DNA of 52,008 nucleotides from an uncultured Oscillospiraceae bacterium (GTDB lineage: Bacteria > Bacillota > Clostridia > Oscillospirales > Oscillospiraceae). The notes under the pieces were generated by a model that saw only the letters and a list, made by a program, of their open reading frames with translations, was not told the DNA's origin and searched no databases. The stretch spans positions 1 to 52,008 of the forward strand of contig CANQFT010000013.1 in the NCBI GenBank assembly GCA_947599925.1, given 5' to 3'. This document shows, piece after piece, positions 26,901 through 35,295 of the stretch. Positions within the stretch are counted from its first letter, which is position 1, and the number at the start of each line of letters is the position of its first letter. The position numbers were made by a program, and so were the translations under genes.

Positions 26901-28370
26901 TCAAACGCCGGCCTGCTGGCGCAGCAGCGCCCAGTAGCTCTCGTAACAGCCCCGCACATCCAGCTTGTCCAGCATGATCTGGTTCACCGTCACCGTGGCG
27001 CTCTCCGCCCAGGACTGGGCCAGGGAGTCCAGCACCGCCTGTTGGTAGGCGGCCTTCAGCGCCTCCAGCGCCACCGGGTCCAGCCGGAGGATGATGTGGT
27101 AGCCGTAGACGCTCTTCACCGGCTGGGCGGTGTACGCCCCCACGCCGAGCTGTTCCACGGCGTCCTCAAACTCCTCCACCATCTCGCCCTGGGTGAAGAG
27201 GTAGCCCTCCGCGGGCTGTCCGGCGTCGTCGTCATAGGTGCGGCGCAGTTCGTCAAACCGCTGGACCGAGGGGTCTTGGGCCAGCGTGTCCAGAATGCTC
27301 TGGGCCAGGGCCTGGGCGGTGGCGTCGTCATAGACCTCTCCGCCGTTGGGGTCCCAGGTCTGGAGCAGGATGTGCTTGGCGGCCAGATACCCAAGCCCCT
27401 CCGCGTAGGCCCTCAGCGTCTCCTGGGAGGGGTCGGGGTTGAGGGTGGCGGCCAGCTGGTCCGCCGAACAGCCAAAGGCCCGCGCCTGCTGTTGGAGCAC
27501 CGTGTCCAGGATGACCCCTTTCTGGGTCTGGGTGAGGAAAAAGTCCTCCAGATCGCCCACGCCGTAGTCCGCCGTCCAGTCCAGTCGGCTGCCGGTGTTC
27601 ACATAGAGGTCGTAGTCTGTCTCGAAAATATCGTTCACCATGGCGCCCACGAACTCCTCCATGGAGAGGCTCTGGCCGTTGACCATCATGGCCATGGCGT
27701 CGCCCAGCTCCCTCTGGGGGTCGGTCTCCGGCTGGGGCGGCGTTTCAAACGCTCCGAAGCGCTGGCGCAGGTCGGGCCGGATGATCCGGGCCACCATGGC
27801 GGCGCACTGGGCGCGGGTCAGGGTGCCGGAGGCGTTGAACGTCCCGTACTCGTCCAGCCCCGTCAGGATGCCCGCGTTATAAAAGCGCAGGACCTCGGCG
27901 TCGTCGCTGTCGGGCAGGGCGGAGATGGCGTTGATGGCGGGCAATTCCTGGGCGGGGATCACCGCCGAGAGATAGGCCACGAACTGGGCCCGTGTGGCCG
28001 TCTGGGTGGGCAGGGCCACGCTGACGCCGGCGGCGGTCAGATAGTCCACATAGTCCTCATACCACTCCCGGGTCTGCCCCTGGGCGGGGGTGGCGTGGGG
28101 GATGGCCTGGCCGGTGATGGCCTGGCGCATCCGCGCGGCGATGGTGGCCACTTCCGCCACGCGCATGGTGGCGTCCGGGGCAAAGGCGTCCGCCGAGACG
28201 CCCTGCATCAGCCCCGCCTCGTAGCAGGTCTTGACCGCCTCGGTGTACCAAATATCCGCCCCCACGTCGGCAAAGCCGCCGTAAGAGGCCACGGCGGGGA
28301 ACCACTCCGCCGCCAGCGCCGGACAGGCCAACAGCCACAGGGCCAGCCAACCGGCCAGAATTTTCCTCAC
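26901..28370 (-). CDS. Exported SLH-domain parvulin-type prolyl isomerase
   Basis: A 489-residue secreted protein. A signal peptide (VRKILAGWLALWLLACPALA) is followed by two or three S-layer-homology repeats (about 25-230, e.g. FADVGADIWYTEAVKTCYEAG and GTLTRAQCAAMVARII), then a SurA/PrsA-like chaperone region and a PpiC parvulin domain (about 350-445, AAKHILLQ to YGYHIILRLD). It likely folds exported proteins while held at the cell wall rather than lipid-anchored like PrsA. GTG start at 28370 with GGAGGT upstream; the ATG at 28475 would put 35 charged residues before the signal peptide. It lies between hisS and aspS. Confidence 0.85.
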   Translation of the reverse strand: MRKILAGWLALWLLACPALAAEWFPAVASYGGFADVGADIWYTEAVKTCYEAGLMQGVSADAFAPDATMRVAEVATIAARMRQAITGQAIPHATPAQGQTREWYEDYVDYLTAAGVSVALPTQTATRAQFVAYLSAVIPAQELPAINAISALPDSDDAEVLRFYNAGILTGLDEYGTFNASGTLTRAQCAAMVARIIRPDLRQRFGAFETPPQPETDPQRELGDAMAMMVNGQSLSMEEFVGAMVNDIFETDYDLYVNTGSRLDWTADYGVGDLEDFFLTQTQKGVILDTVLQQQARAFGCSADQLAATLNPDPSQETLRAYAEGLGYLAAKHILLQTWDPNGGEVYDDATAQALAQSILDTLAQDPSVQRFDELRRTYDDDAGQPAEGYLFTQGEMVEEFEDAVEQLGVGAYTAQPVKSVYGYHIILRLDPVALEALKAAYQQAVLDSLAQSWAESATVTVNQIMLDKLDVRGCYESYWALLRQQAGV

Positions 28371-28416
28371 AGCGGGACCTCCTTCCCAAATGCCCGGCCG
28401 CCGCGGACGCGCCCGG

Positions 28417-29784
28417 TCAGGGCGCCGCCTTTTCCCGGATGGGCGCCGCGGCCCGGCGCTGGACCAGAGCGGCATTCACAAGCCCCGCGGCCTCCCCAGG
28501 GGAGACCAGGCGCTGCTCGCCGCTGGCCATGTCCTTCAGCGTCACCTTGCCCTGGGCGATCTCGTCCTCGCCCAGAATGGCGGCAAAGGGGACCCCCAGC
28601 CTGTCGGCGTAGGCCATCTTCTGCTTGAACTTTTTGCCCTCAAAGTAGAGCTGGGTCCGTACCCCCTCTTGCCGCAGGGCGGTGGCCAGCTCCACCGCCG
28701 GCCCCAGCTCCTCCGTCATGGGCAGCACCAGCACCTCCGCCGGCGCGCTGAGATAGTCGTCGTTGAGTAGTCCCTGCTCGTCCAGCACGTAGAAAAGCCG
28801 GGTGAGCCCGATGGAGATGCCGACGCCTGGCAGTTGTTTTTCTGTGTAATATTCCGCCAAGTTATCATATCTGCCGCCGGAGCAGGGAGAGCCGATCTCC
28901 GGGTAGTCCAGCAGTTGGGTCTCGTACACCGTGCCGGTGTAGTAGTCCAGCCCGCGGGCGATGGTCAGATCCACCTGGAAGCGCTCCTCCGGCACGCCGA
29001 AGGCCGTCAGGTAGCGGCACACCTGCCCCAGTTCCTCCAGCCCTTGGTCAAAGACCGGGTCCCGGCCCCTGTACTGCCCCAGGGCCTCCAGCACTTGGGC
29101 GTTGGAGCCGCCGATGGTCATAAAGGCCAGGATCTCCGCCGCCGCGTCCTGGCCCAAGCCCAGGTCGTCCCGCAGGGCCGCCCCCACCTTCTCCGGGCCG
29201 ATCTTCTCCAGCTTGTCCACCAGCCGCATGATCTCGGCGGCCTTGGCCTCTTGGCCCAGCATGGCGTAAAAGCCGTTGAGCACCTTGCGGTTGTTCACCC
29301 GTATGACGAAGCGCGACAGCCCCAGGGCGGTAAAGGCGTGGTAGATGATGGCGGGCATCTCCGCGTCGTTGAGGATGTCCAGCCTGCCGTCGCCGATGAC
29401 GTCGATGTCGGCCTGGTAAAACTCCCGGAACCGGCCCCGCTGTGCCCGCTCGCCGCGGTAGACCTTTCCGATCTGGCACCGGCGGAAGGGGAAGGCCAGT
29501 TCGTTTTGGTGCAGGGCCACATACTTGGCCAGGGGCACGGTCAGGTCGAAGCGCAGGGACAGGTCCGTGTCCCCTTTGGTAAAGCGGTAGATCTGCTTCT
29601 CCGTCTCGCCGCCGCCCTTGGCCAGCAACACCTCGCTGGCCTCCATCAAGGGCGTGTCCAGGGAGGAGAAGCCGTACCGGGCGTAGACCTGCCGGAGCTT
29701 TTCCACCATGGCGTCGAACAGCGCCTGTTTCTGGGGCAGCAGCTCCATAAAGCCCGACAGGGTCCTGGGTTTTTGGATGGACAT
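28417..29784 (-). CDS. hisS: Histidyl-tRNA synthetase
   Basis: A 455-residue class II synthetase charging tRNA-His. Motif 2 appears as RGRFREFYQADIDVIG, the histidine-binding loops as RGLDYYTGTVYE and SGGRYDNL, and motif 3 as GVGISIGLTRL; the C-terminal anticodon domain begins near residue 325. ATG with AAAGGAAG upstream. The mgsA terminator ends about 28 nt before the ATG, leaving no room for a separate promoter, so expression must depend on read-through or on a promoter inside mgsA. No T-box element is seen. Confidence 0.95.
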   Translation of the reverse strand: MSIQKPRTLSGFMELLPQKQALFDAMVEKLRQVYARYGFSSLDTPLMEASEVLLAKGGGETEKQIYRFTKGDTDLSLRFDLTVPLAKYVALHQNELAFPFRRCQIGKVYRGERAQRGRFREFYQADIDVIGDGRLDILNDAEMPAIIYHAFTALGLSRFVIRVNNRKVLNGFYAMLGQEAKAAEIMRLVDKLEKIGPEKVGAALRDDLGLGQDAAAEILAFMTIGGSNAQVLEALGQYRGRDPVFDQGLEELGQVCRYLTAFGVPEERFQVDLTIARGLDYYTGTVYETQLLDYPEIGSPCSGGRYDNLAEYYTEKQLPGVGISIGLTRLFYVLDEQGLLNDDYLSAPAEVLVLPMTEELGPAVELATALRQEGVRTQLYFEGKKFKQKMAYADRLGVPFAAILGEDEIAQGKVTLKDMASGEQRLVSPGEAAGLVNAALVQRRAAAPIREKAAP

Positions 29785-29812
29785 GGGATACCAGCTTCCT
29801 TTCCTGAAAAAA

Positions 29813-29844
29813 GGCCCTCCCCTCTCTTGGAGGAGGGGAAGGCC
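29813..29844 (-). terminator. Terminator between the mgsA-like gene and hisS
   Basis: A 14-bp stem (GGCCTTCCCCTCCT pairing with its near-complement) with a 4-nt loop, followed on the minus strand by TTTTTT. It starts 9 nt after the mgsA-like stop and lies directly ahead of hisS. Confidence 0.8.
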
Positions 29845-29852
29845 GCCGGGCT

Positions 29853-30269
29853 TCAGATGACCAGTGGCCCGGCCTTGGGGTTGAGGGCCTGGCGCCAGTC
29901 CAGGTCGCCCCGGTCCAGACCCAGCACCAGCATCTCCGCGGTGGCCACGTTGGTGGCCGCGGGGACGTTATATTGGTCGCAGAGGTTCAGGATATATTGC
30001 ATATCCGCGTCCGTATCCTCTACGGCGGGGTCGGCAAAGATCAACACCAGGTCGATCTCGTTATAGGGGATGCGGGCGCCGATCTGCTGGGCGCCGCCGC
30101 CGTTGCCGGGCAAAAACTGCTGCACCGTGAGCCCGGTGGCGTCGGAAATGACCTTGCCCGTGGCGCTGGTGGCGCAGAGGTCGTGCTTGGCCAGCACGAA
30201 GCTGTACGCGGTGCAGAACTGCACCATCAATTCTTTCTTGCGGTCATGGCTCATCAAAGCGATATTCAT
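29853..30269 (-). CDS. Methylglyoxal-synthase-like protein lacking catalytic residues
   Basis: A 138-residue MGS-domain protein clearly related to MgsA, which turns dihydroxyacetone phosphate into methylglyoxal. Kept features are HDRKK at residues 8-12, TSATGK (34-39), QQIGA (61-65) and ATNVATAEML. Two catalytic positions are not kept: the aspartate of GGDQQ (E. coli Asp71) is Ala60, and the histidine of PHDPD (E. coli His98) is Thr86 in a shortened loop; the Asp101 equivalent (Asp89) remains. It may be inactive or have another role, such as ligand binding. ATG with AAGGAG upstream, 74 nt after minD. Confidence 0.85.
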   Translation of the reverse strand: MNIALMSHDRKKELMVQFCTAYSFVLAKHDLCATSATGKVISDATGLTVQQFLPGNGGGAQQIGARIPYNEIDLVLIFADPAVEDTDADMQYILNLCDQYNVPAATNVATAEMLVLGLDRGDLDWRQALNPKAGPLVI

Positions 30270-30343
30270 GGTTTACCACTCCTTAAAGTCATTCGCTCCG
30301 CCCTCTCCCGGACCGGGGATGGTACCCCCTCCGGCGGGGCGCC

Positions 30344-31078
30344 TCAACTCATCATCAGTGGGACGCGCTGGCCCAGCAGACGCTTGGCGATGTTCAGATA
30401 GGCAATGGCCGCGCCCTTGCCCGTGGTCAGGATCAGGGGCCTGCCCTGGGCGGCGGCCAGCGTGACCTGGGCGTCCTCCGGGATCACGCCCAGCAGGGGC
30501 AGCCCGGAGGTGTTCATGGCCTCGTCGATGCTGGTGTGGAGCTTGCGGATCAGCTTGGGCTGGACCCGGTTCATCACCAGATGCAGGGTCTCCAGCCTGG
30601 GGGAGAGGGCCACCACCGTCCGCTGAGCGTCCCGCAGGGCGGAGGGGTCGGTGTTGGACACCACCACCCCTCTGTCCGCCGCCGCCGTAGCCAGCCGGAA
30701 TCCCTCTCCCAGCCCGGCGGGGCAGTCCATCAGGATAAAATCAAACTGTTCCTTGGCCAGCGCCACAAGCCGGCCCATGGCCTCCTCGGTGATGTAGCCC
30801 TCCAGGGTCATGGGGGCGGTCAACAGGTGCAGACCCGCGATGTCGGGATGGCCCGTGGCGGCCAGCTTCAGATCGCACCGGCCGGAGAGCACATCGGTGA
30901 AATCCATCACCGCCTTGTCCGTCAGCCCCAGGTTGATGTCCAGATTGCGAAGGCCCACGTCCATATCCACGCACAGCACCCGCTGTCCCAGCGCGGCCAG
31001 ACAGGAGCCCACGCCGCCGGTAAAGGAGGTCTTGCCCGTGCCTCCCTTCCCGGACGTGACCGCGATACACACCGACAT
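30344..31078 (-). CDS. minD: MinD-type ATPase
   Basis: A 244-residue deviant-Walker ATPase (KGGTGKTSF near residue 11; DMDVGLRNLDINLGL), typical of MinD, which binds membrane and directs septum placement through MinC. The C-terminus (LNIAKRLLGQRVPLM) could form the amphipathic membrane helix. No minC or minE is in the window. In many Clostridia minD stands in an mre-min-rodA-mgsA cluster; here only minD and the mgsA homologue remain together. ATG at 31078 is preferred over 31084 because GGGAG is 9 nt upstream. Confidence 0.87.
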   Translation of the reverse strand: MSVCIAVTSGKGGTGKTSFTGGVGSCLAALGQRVLCVDMDVGLRNLDINLGLTDKAVMDFTDVLSGRCDLKLAATGHPDIAGLHLLTAPMTLEGYITEEAMGRLVALAKEQFDFILMDCPAGLGEGFRLATAAADRGVVVSNTDPSALRDAQRTVVALSPRLETLHLVMNRVQPKLIRKLHTSIDEAMNTSGLPLLGVIPEDAQVTLAAAQGRPLILTTGKGAAIAYLNIAKRLLGQRVPLMMS

Positions 31079-31119
31079 AGGCATCACTCCCTCGCCGCGC
31101 CCGATTTTCATCCATTCTC

Positions 31120-31149
31120 ATTTTAACACAGATGTTTCCCGCAAGTCAA
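31120..31149 (-). promoter_or_regulatory. Promoter of minD-mgsA
   Basis: Minus strand: -35 TTGACT (31144-31149), 18-bp spacer, -10 TAAAAT (31120-31125). It lies between the rsmG stop and minD. A single TTTTCCACG DnaA-like box is nearby at 31157-31165. Confidence 0.7.
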
Positions 31150-31166
31150 CGCAAACCGTGGAAAAA

Positions 31167-31877
31167 TCAGGGAAAATTCCCGCTGTTTTTCCTGATTTTC
31201 GCCCACCGCCGGGGAAATTCCTCCGGCGTTGGCCCCGCCTTGCGGATGGGCCACACCCGGTGGACCACCTGACAGCCGGGCACGGCGTAGTCCCAGGGCT
31301 CCTCCGGCTGACCGCCCAGCTGTTGGATGAGGGCCCTGGCCCCCTCCAGCTCCGCCTGGCTGTCCACCCCTTTCATGGCCAGAAAGCGCCCGCCCACGCG
31401 CACAAAGGGCAGGCATAGCTCCGCCAGCACCGGCAGCGGGGCCACGGCCCTGGCCCCGGCCAGGTCGAACCCCTGCCGAAGCTCCGGCGCCCGGCCCGCG
31501 TCCTCCCCTCTGGCGTGGAGCAATTTGACGTTGGAAAGCCCCAACATCTCGATAACTTCCCGTATAAACCGCAGCCGTTTTTCCAGCGGGTCAAGCAACG
31601 TCACGGCGCAGTCGGGCCGCAGGATGGCCACCACCAGCCCCGGAAACCCGGCGCCGGTGCCCACGTCGATGAACCGCTTGCCCGCCAGGTCGAAGCCGGC
31701 GCACAGGGCGGCGCAGTCCAGCATATGCAGGGTGGCCACATCCTCCGGCTGGGTGATGGCCGTCAGATTCATCACACGGTTCCGCTCCAACAGCAGCGCC
31801 CCGTAGCGGGCCAGGGCCGCGCCCTTGCCGGGATCCAGCCCCAACTGGGCCAGCCCCGCCTCGATGGCGGCCCTCAA
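31167..31877 (-). CDS. rsmG: 16S rRNA (guanine-N7) methyltransferase RsmG
   Basis: A 236-residue SAM-dependent methyltransferase (GidB) that modifies G527 of 16S rRNA. The SAM loop is IDVGTGAGFPGL, and RNRVMNLTAIT near the N-terminus is typical. The start is probably TTG at 31877, overlapping the stop of the preceding small gene (TTGA); no ATG stands closer. In Bacillus rsmG precedes noc-parA-parB; here it comes after them in the same operon direction. Its mnmE and mnmG neighbours are absent. Confidence 0.93.
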   Translation of the reverse strand: MRAAIEAGLAQLGLDPGKGAALARYGALLLERNRVMNLTAITQPEDVATLHMLDCAALCAGFDLAGKRFIDVGTGAGFPGLVVAILRPDCAVTLLDPLEKRLRFIREVIEMLGLSNVKLLHARGEDAGRAPELRQGFDLAGARAVAPLPVLAELCLPFVRVGGRFLAMKGVDSQAELEGARALIQQLGGQPEEPWDYAVPGCQVVHRVWPIRKAGPTPEEFPRRWAKIRKNSGNFP

Positions 31878-32074
31878 TGGCGGAAAAAGTCGCCGGTGGA
31901 GATGGCGTAGGCCATCGCCACGGTGATGGCGACGACGATCAGGGCCAAAACCAGCGCCACCACGCGGTCCCGCCTGGAGGCCCAGTGGATCTTCTCCCCG
32001 TACTCGTCGTAGACCCGCCGGCCCTGCTCGTCCCGCTCCTCCGGCGGCTGGAGGCTCTTGTTCTCCTCGTCCAT
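31874..32074 (-). CDS. Small single-pass membrane protein
   Basis: A 66-residue protein: a charged N-terminal half (MDEENKSLQPPEERDEQGRR), a DEYGEKIHWASRRDR juxtamembrane segment, and one membrane helix (about residues 38-60, VVALVLALIVVAITVAMAYA). No family recognised. ATG with GAGGG upstream. It sits 16 nt after mscL and overlaps rsmG by 4 bases, so it is part of the same transcript. Confidence 0.7.
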   Translation of the reverse strand: MDEENKSLQPPEERDEQGRRVYDEYGEKIHWASRRDRVVALVLALIVVAITVAMAYAISTGDFFRH

Positions 32075-32090
32075 GGGACCCTCGCGCGCC

Positions 32091-32525
32091 TTACCGCGTC
32101 TTCAGCAGGTCCCGGATCTCAGCCAGCAGTTTCTCCTCCGCGCTGGGCTCCGGCGGGGCAGGGGGCGCCTCCTCGCGCTTGCGGTGGAGCCGGTTCAGGG
32201 CCTTGACCATGCAGAAGATGGCAAAGGCCACGATGAGGAAGGACAGCACGGCGGAGAGCAGCATCCCGTAGTTCACGGCCACCTCTCCCGTCAGCTCTCC
32301 CGCCTCGTTCAGCGTCCCCGCCCGGAGGACCCACTTCCACGCGCTGAAATCCACGCCGCCGGTGAGCAGGGAGACCAGCGGCATGATGATGTCGTTCACC
32401 AGGGAGTCGGCGATGGCCTTGAACGCGCCGCCGATGATCACGCCGACGGCCATATCCACCACGTTGCCCCGTGCCACAAACTCCTTGAACTCGCCCCAAA
32501 AGCCCTTTTTCCCGTCCTTTGCCAT
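32091..32525 (-). CDS. mscL: Large-conductance mechanosensitive channel MscL
   Basis: A 144-residue pentameric channel that releases solutes on hypo-osmotic shock. The N-terminal helix (KGFWGEFKEFVARGNVVDMA), the pore-lining TM1 (VGVIIGGAFKAIADSLVND), TM2 (about 85-108) and a C-terminal charged helix (EEKLLAEIRDLL) are all present. ATG at 32525 with GGAGG 11 nt upstream. In the 141-nt gap before it, a 6-bp hairpin with TTTT (32554-32570) just ahead of the ribosome site could be a weak terminator; no clear promoter is seen. Confidence 0.95.
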   Translation of the reverse strand: MAKDGKKGFWGEFKEFVARGNVVDMAVGVIIGGAFKAIADSLVNDIIMPLVSLLTGGVDFSAWKWVLRAGTLNEAGELTGEVAVNYGMLLSAVLSFLIVAFAIFCMVKALNRLHRKREEAPPAPPEPSAEEKLLAEIRDLLKTR

Positions 32526-32666
32526 GTGTTCCAGTCCTCCTTTGCAAAATTCCCGCGTCTCAAGGACGCGAAGTCGCTGGGGTATCTCTCTTTGTCCCCA
32601 CAAAATCTCCGCCCTCCGCCGCCACCAGCGGGGGAGGGGAGACCCGCGGCGCGTCAAACAGCCGCC

Positions 32667-33971
32667 TTACGCCTTGGGGACCAGCACCTGGGTCCCGCCC
32701 ATGTAGGGCCACAGGACCTCCGGGATCTTCACGCTGCCGTCGGCCTGCAGATTGTTCTCCAGCAGGGCGATGAGCATCCGGGGCGGGGCCACGCAGGTGT
32801 TGTTCAGGGTGTGGGCCAGCTGGATCTTGCCGTCCTCTCCCTTGAAGCGGATCTTCAGCCGCCTGGCCTGGGCGTCGCCCAGGTTGGAGCAGGAGCAGAC
32901 CTCAAAATACTTCTTCTGCCGGGGCGACCAGGCCTCGATGTCGCAGGACTTCACCTTCAGATCGGCCAGGTCGCCGGAACAGCACTCCAACTGCCGCACG
33001 GGGATGTCCATGCTGCGGAACAGCTCCACGGAGTAGCGCCACATCTTCTCGTACCACGCCATGGAGTCCTCCGGCTTGCAGACCACAATCATCTCCTGCT
33101 TCTCGAACTGGTGGATGCGGTAGACGCCCCGCTCCTCGATGCCGTGGGAGCCCTTCTCCTTGCGGAAGCAGGGGGAGTAGGAGGTGAGGGTCTGGGGGAG
33201 TTTGGCCTCGGGGATGATCTGGTCGATGAACCGGCCGATCATGGAGTGCTCGCTGGTGCCAATCAGGTAAAGGTCCTCTCCCTCAATTTTATACATCATC
33301 CCCTCCATGTCGGTCTGGCTCATGACCCCCTCCACCACGTTGCCGTGGATCATAAAGGGCGGGATGCAGTAGGTAAAGCCCTTGCCGATCATAAAGTCCC
33401 GCCCGTAGGCCAGCACCGCCTCGTGGAGCCGGGCGATGTCGCCCAGCAGGTAGTAAAACCCGTTGCCGGAGACCCGTCCGGCGGCGTCCATGTCCACCCC
33501 CTCAAAGGACTCCATGATCTCGGTGTGGTAGGGGATGTCAAAGTCGGGCACCACCGGCTCGCCGAACCGCTCCACCTCCACGTTGGCGCTGTCGTCCGGG
33601 CCGATGGGCACGCTGGGGTCGATGATCTGGGGGATGACCAGCAGGATCTTGTGGATCTTCTCGGCCAGCTCCGTCTCCTTGGCCTCCAGCTGGGCCAGCC
33701 GGTCGGCGTTGGCCTTCACCTGGGCCTTGGCCGCCTCCGCCTCCGCCAGCTTGGAGGGGTCCTTCTTGGCCTGGCCCATGAGCATCCCCACCTGCTTGGA
33801 AAGCTGGTTCCGGGCGGCCCGCAGGTCGTTGGCCTCGCTCATGGCGGCCCGGTTCTCCGCGTCCAGGGCGATGACCTGGTCCACCAGGGGCAGTTTCTCG
33901 TCCTGAAACTTCTTCTTGATGTTCTCCTTCACCACGTCGGGGTTTTCGCGGATGAATTTCATGTCTAACAT
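32667..33971 (-). CDS. serS: Seryl-tRNA synthetase
   Basis: A 434-residue class II synthetase charging tRNA-Ser and tRNA-Sec. The N-terminal antiparallel coiled-coil tRNA arm spans about residues 28-105; motif 2 is seen in CFRKEKGSHGIEERGVYRIH and motif 3 in SCSNLGDAQARRLKIRF. ATG with GAGGG upstream, 31 nt after the coiled-coil membrane protein gene. The window therefore has Ser, His, Asp and Met synthetases close together. Confidence 0.96.
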   Translation of the reverse strand: MLDMKFIRENPDVVKENIKKKFQDEKLPLVDQVIALDAENRAAMSEANDLRAARNQLSKQVGMLMGQAKKDPSKLAEAEAAKAQVKANADRLAQLEAKETELAEKIHKILLVIPQIIDPSVPIGPDDSANVEVERFGEPVVPDFDIPYHTEIMESFEGVDMDAAGRVSGNGFYYLLGDIARLHEAVLAYGRDFMIGKGFTYCIPPFMIHGNVVEGVMSQTDMEGMMYKIEGEDLYLIGTSEHSMIGRFIDQIIPEAKLPQTLTSYSPCFRKEKGSHGIEERGVYRIHQFEKQEMIVVCKPEDSMAWYEKMWRYSVELFRSMDIPVRQLECCSGDLADLKVKSCDIEAWSPRQKKYFEVCSCSNLGDAQARRLKIRFKGEDGKIQLAHTLNNTCVAPPRMLIALLENNLQADGSVKIPEVLWPYMGGTQVLVPKA

Positions 33972-34002
33972 TGGGTGTTCCCTCTTTCAAAAGTTGTAGA
34001 TT

Positions 34003-34404
34003 TCAGGGCGCGGGGCTCGCCTCCGGCTCCTGGGACGTCTCCGGCGCTTCCTGCGCCTGGGCCTGGGCCAAGGCCTCCCTGACCTGGCGCAGTTGCTCCT
34101 CTAACTGTAACTGCCTGTCCTGGGCGTCGGCCAGCTCTCCCCGGACCTGCTCCAATTCCAGCCGTAGGCTCTGGTTTTCATCCGCCAGCTGGTCAAAGGA
34201 GTGGATGGCGTTCACCGACTGGTTCAGCCCCTCCACCGACTCCGCCGTTCGCCGTTGCATGAAATAGGCCATCACCAACAGCAAAAAGGCCGCCGCCACC
34301 AGGACCGCCAGATAGGGCAGCGCCGTGGGCGTCTTTCCGGGCCTGGCGTGCTCGCTTTGATACTGGAGCTCCGCGTGGTCGGCCTTGTTGGGACGTGAGC
34401 TCAA
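34003..34404 (-). CDS. Single-pass membrane protein with periplasm-side coiled coil
   Basis: A 133-residue protein with a short cytoplasmic N-terminus, one membrane helix (about 29-49, LPYLAVLVAAAFLLLVMAYF) and a long heptad-rich coiled coil (about 70-115, Leu/Glu/Gln repeats), then a Pro/Glu tail. The layout resembles DivIC/FtsL-like or YycH-like bitopic proteins, but no family is certain. TTG start at 34404 overlaps the parB stop by 4 bases, so it belongs to the parA-parB transcript. This linkage hints at a chromosome or division role; that is inference. Confidence 0.65.
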   Translation of the reverse strand: MSSRPNKADHAELQYQSEHARPGKTPTALPYLAVLVAAAFLLLVMAYFMQRRTAESVEGLNQSVNAIHSFDQLADENQSLRLELEQVRGELADAQDRQLQLEEQLRQVREALAQAQAQEAPETSQEPEASPAP

Positions 34405-35273
34405 GGCGCGTCCCCTCCCCTCAGCCGGAACAGCAGGGCGTCCAGGTCCTCCAGACCGTAGTATTCCATGGTCAGCAAGCCCTTCTTCTTTCCCGGCTGA
34501 AAGGCCACCTTCCGGCCAAAACTCTGGCTGAGCTGCCGGGCCAGGTCCTGGTAGTAGAGGGCGAACCTGTCCTCCTCCGGCTCTGCCTTCTCCTTGGCGG
34601 GCTTGGCCAGACGCTTGGCCAGGGCCTCCGTCTCCCGGACGGAGAGCCCCTCGGCCACCACCTTCTGGGCCAGCCTTTTCTGGCTCTCGCCGCTGGGGGC
34701 GGACAGAATGGCCCTGGCGTGCCCGGCGGAGAGCCGCCCCTCCTCCAGCAAGAACCGCACCGCGTCGGGCAGATTCAACAGCCGCAGGGCGTTGGCCACG
34801 GCGGGCCGGCTCTTGCCGATGCGCTGGGCCACCTCCTCTTGGGTCATGCCGTATTCATCCATCAGCACCTTGTAGCCGTTGGCCTCCTCCATGGGGTTCA
34901 GGTCCTCCCGTTGGAGGTTTTCGATCAGCCCCAGCTCCATGACCTTTTTGTCGTCGGCCTCGATGATGTTCACCGGCACCTCGTCGAGCCCCGCTTCCTT
35001 GGCGGCCCGCCAGCGGCGCTCTCCGGCGATGATCTGGTAATACCCCGAACCCAGCCGCCGCACCGTCAGGGGTTGGATGACCCCGTGCTCCCGGATGGAG
35101 TCGGCCAACTGGGCGATGGCCTCCTCGTCAAACCGCTTCCTGGGCTGATTCAGTCCGGGCTGTACCTGGGAGATGGGCAGGGTGGACAGGGACCCGGCCT
35201 GCTCCTCGGTGTAGGCCTTGTCTCCCAGCAGGGCGCCCAGCCCCTTGCCCAGCCCCTTTTCTCTGCTTGCCAT
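34401..35273 (-). CDS. parB: Chromosome-partitioning protein ParB (Spo0J)
   Basis: A 290-residue ParB. It binds parS, loads CTP and spreads as a clamp to recruit SMC and stimulate ParA. Key elements are an N-terminal GLGKGLGALLG ParA-activating stretch, the CTP-binding GERRWRAAKEAG box, the ENLQREDLNPMEEA motif and a helix-turn-helix (MTQEEVAQRIGKSRPAVANALRLL, two helices). ATG at 35273 with AAGGTG upstream, chosen over the upstream ATG at 35321, whose segment covers the parA end and parS. It is followed by the coiled-coil gene with a 4-base overlap. Confidence 0.96.
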   Translation of the reverse strand: MASREKGLGKGLGALLGDKAYTEEQAGSLSTLPISQVQPGLNQPRKRFDEEAIAQLADSIREHGVIQPLTVRRLGSGYYQIIAGERRWRAAKEAGLDEVPVNIIEADDKKVMELGLIENLQREDLNPMEEANGYKVLMDEYGMTQEEVAQRIGKSRPAVANALRLLNLPDAVRFLLEEGRLSAGHARAILSAPSGESQKRLAQKVVAEGLSVRETEALAKRLAKPAKEKAEPEEDRFALYYQDLARQLSQSFGRKVAFQPGKKKGLLTMEYYGLEDLDALLFRLRGGDAP

Positions 35274-35295
35274 ACGCTCGCGCACCTTTCCTTTC

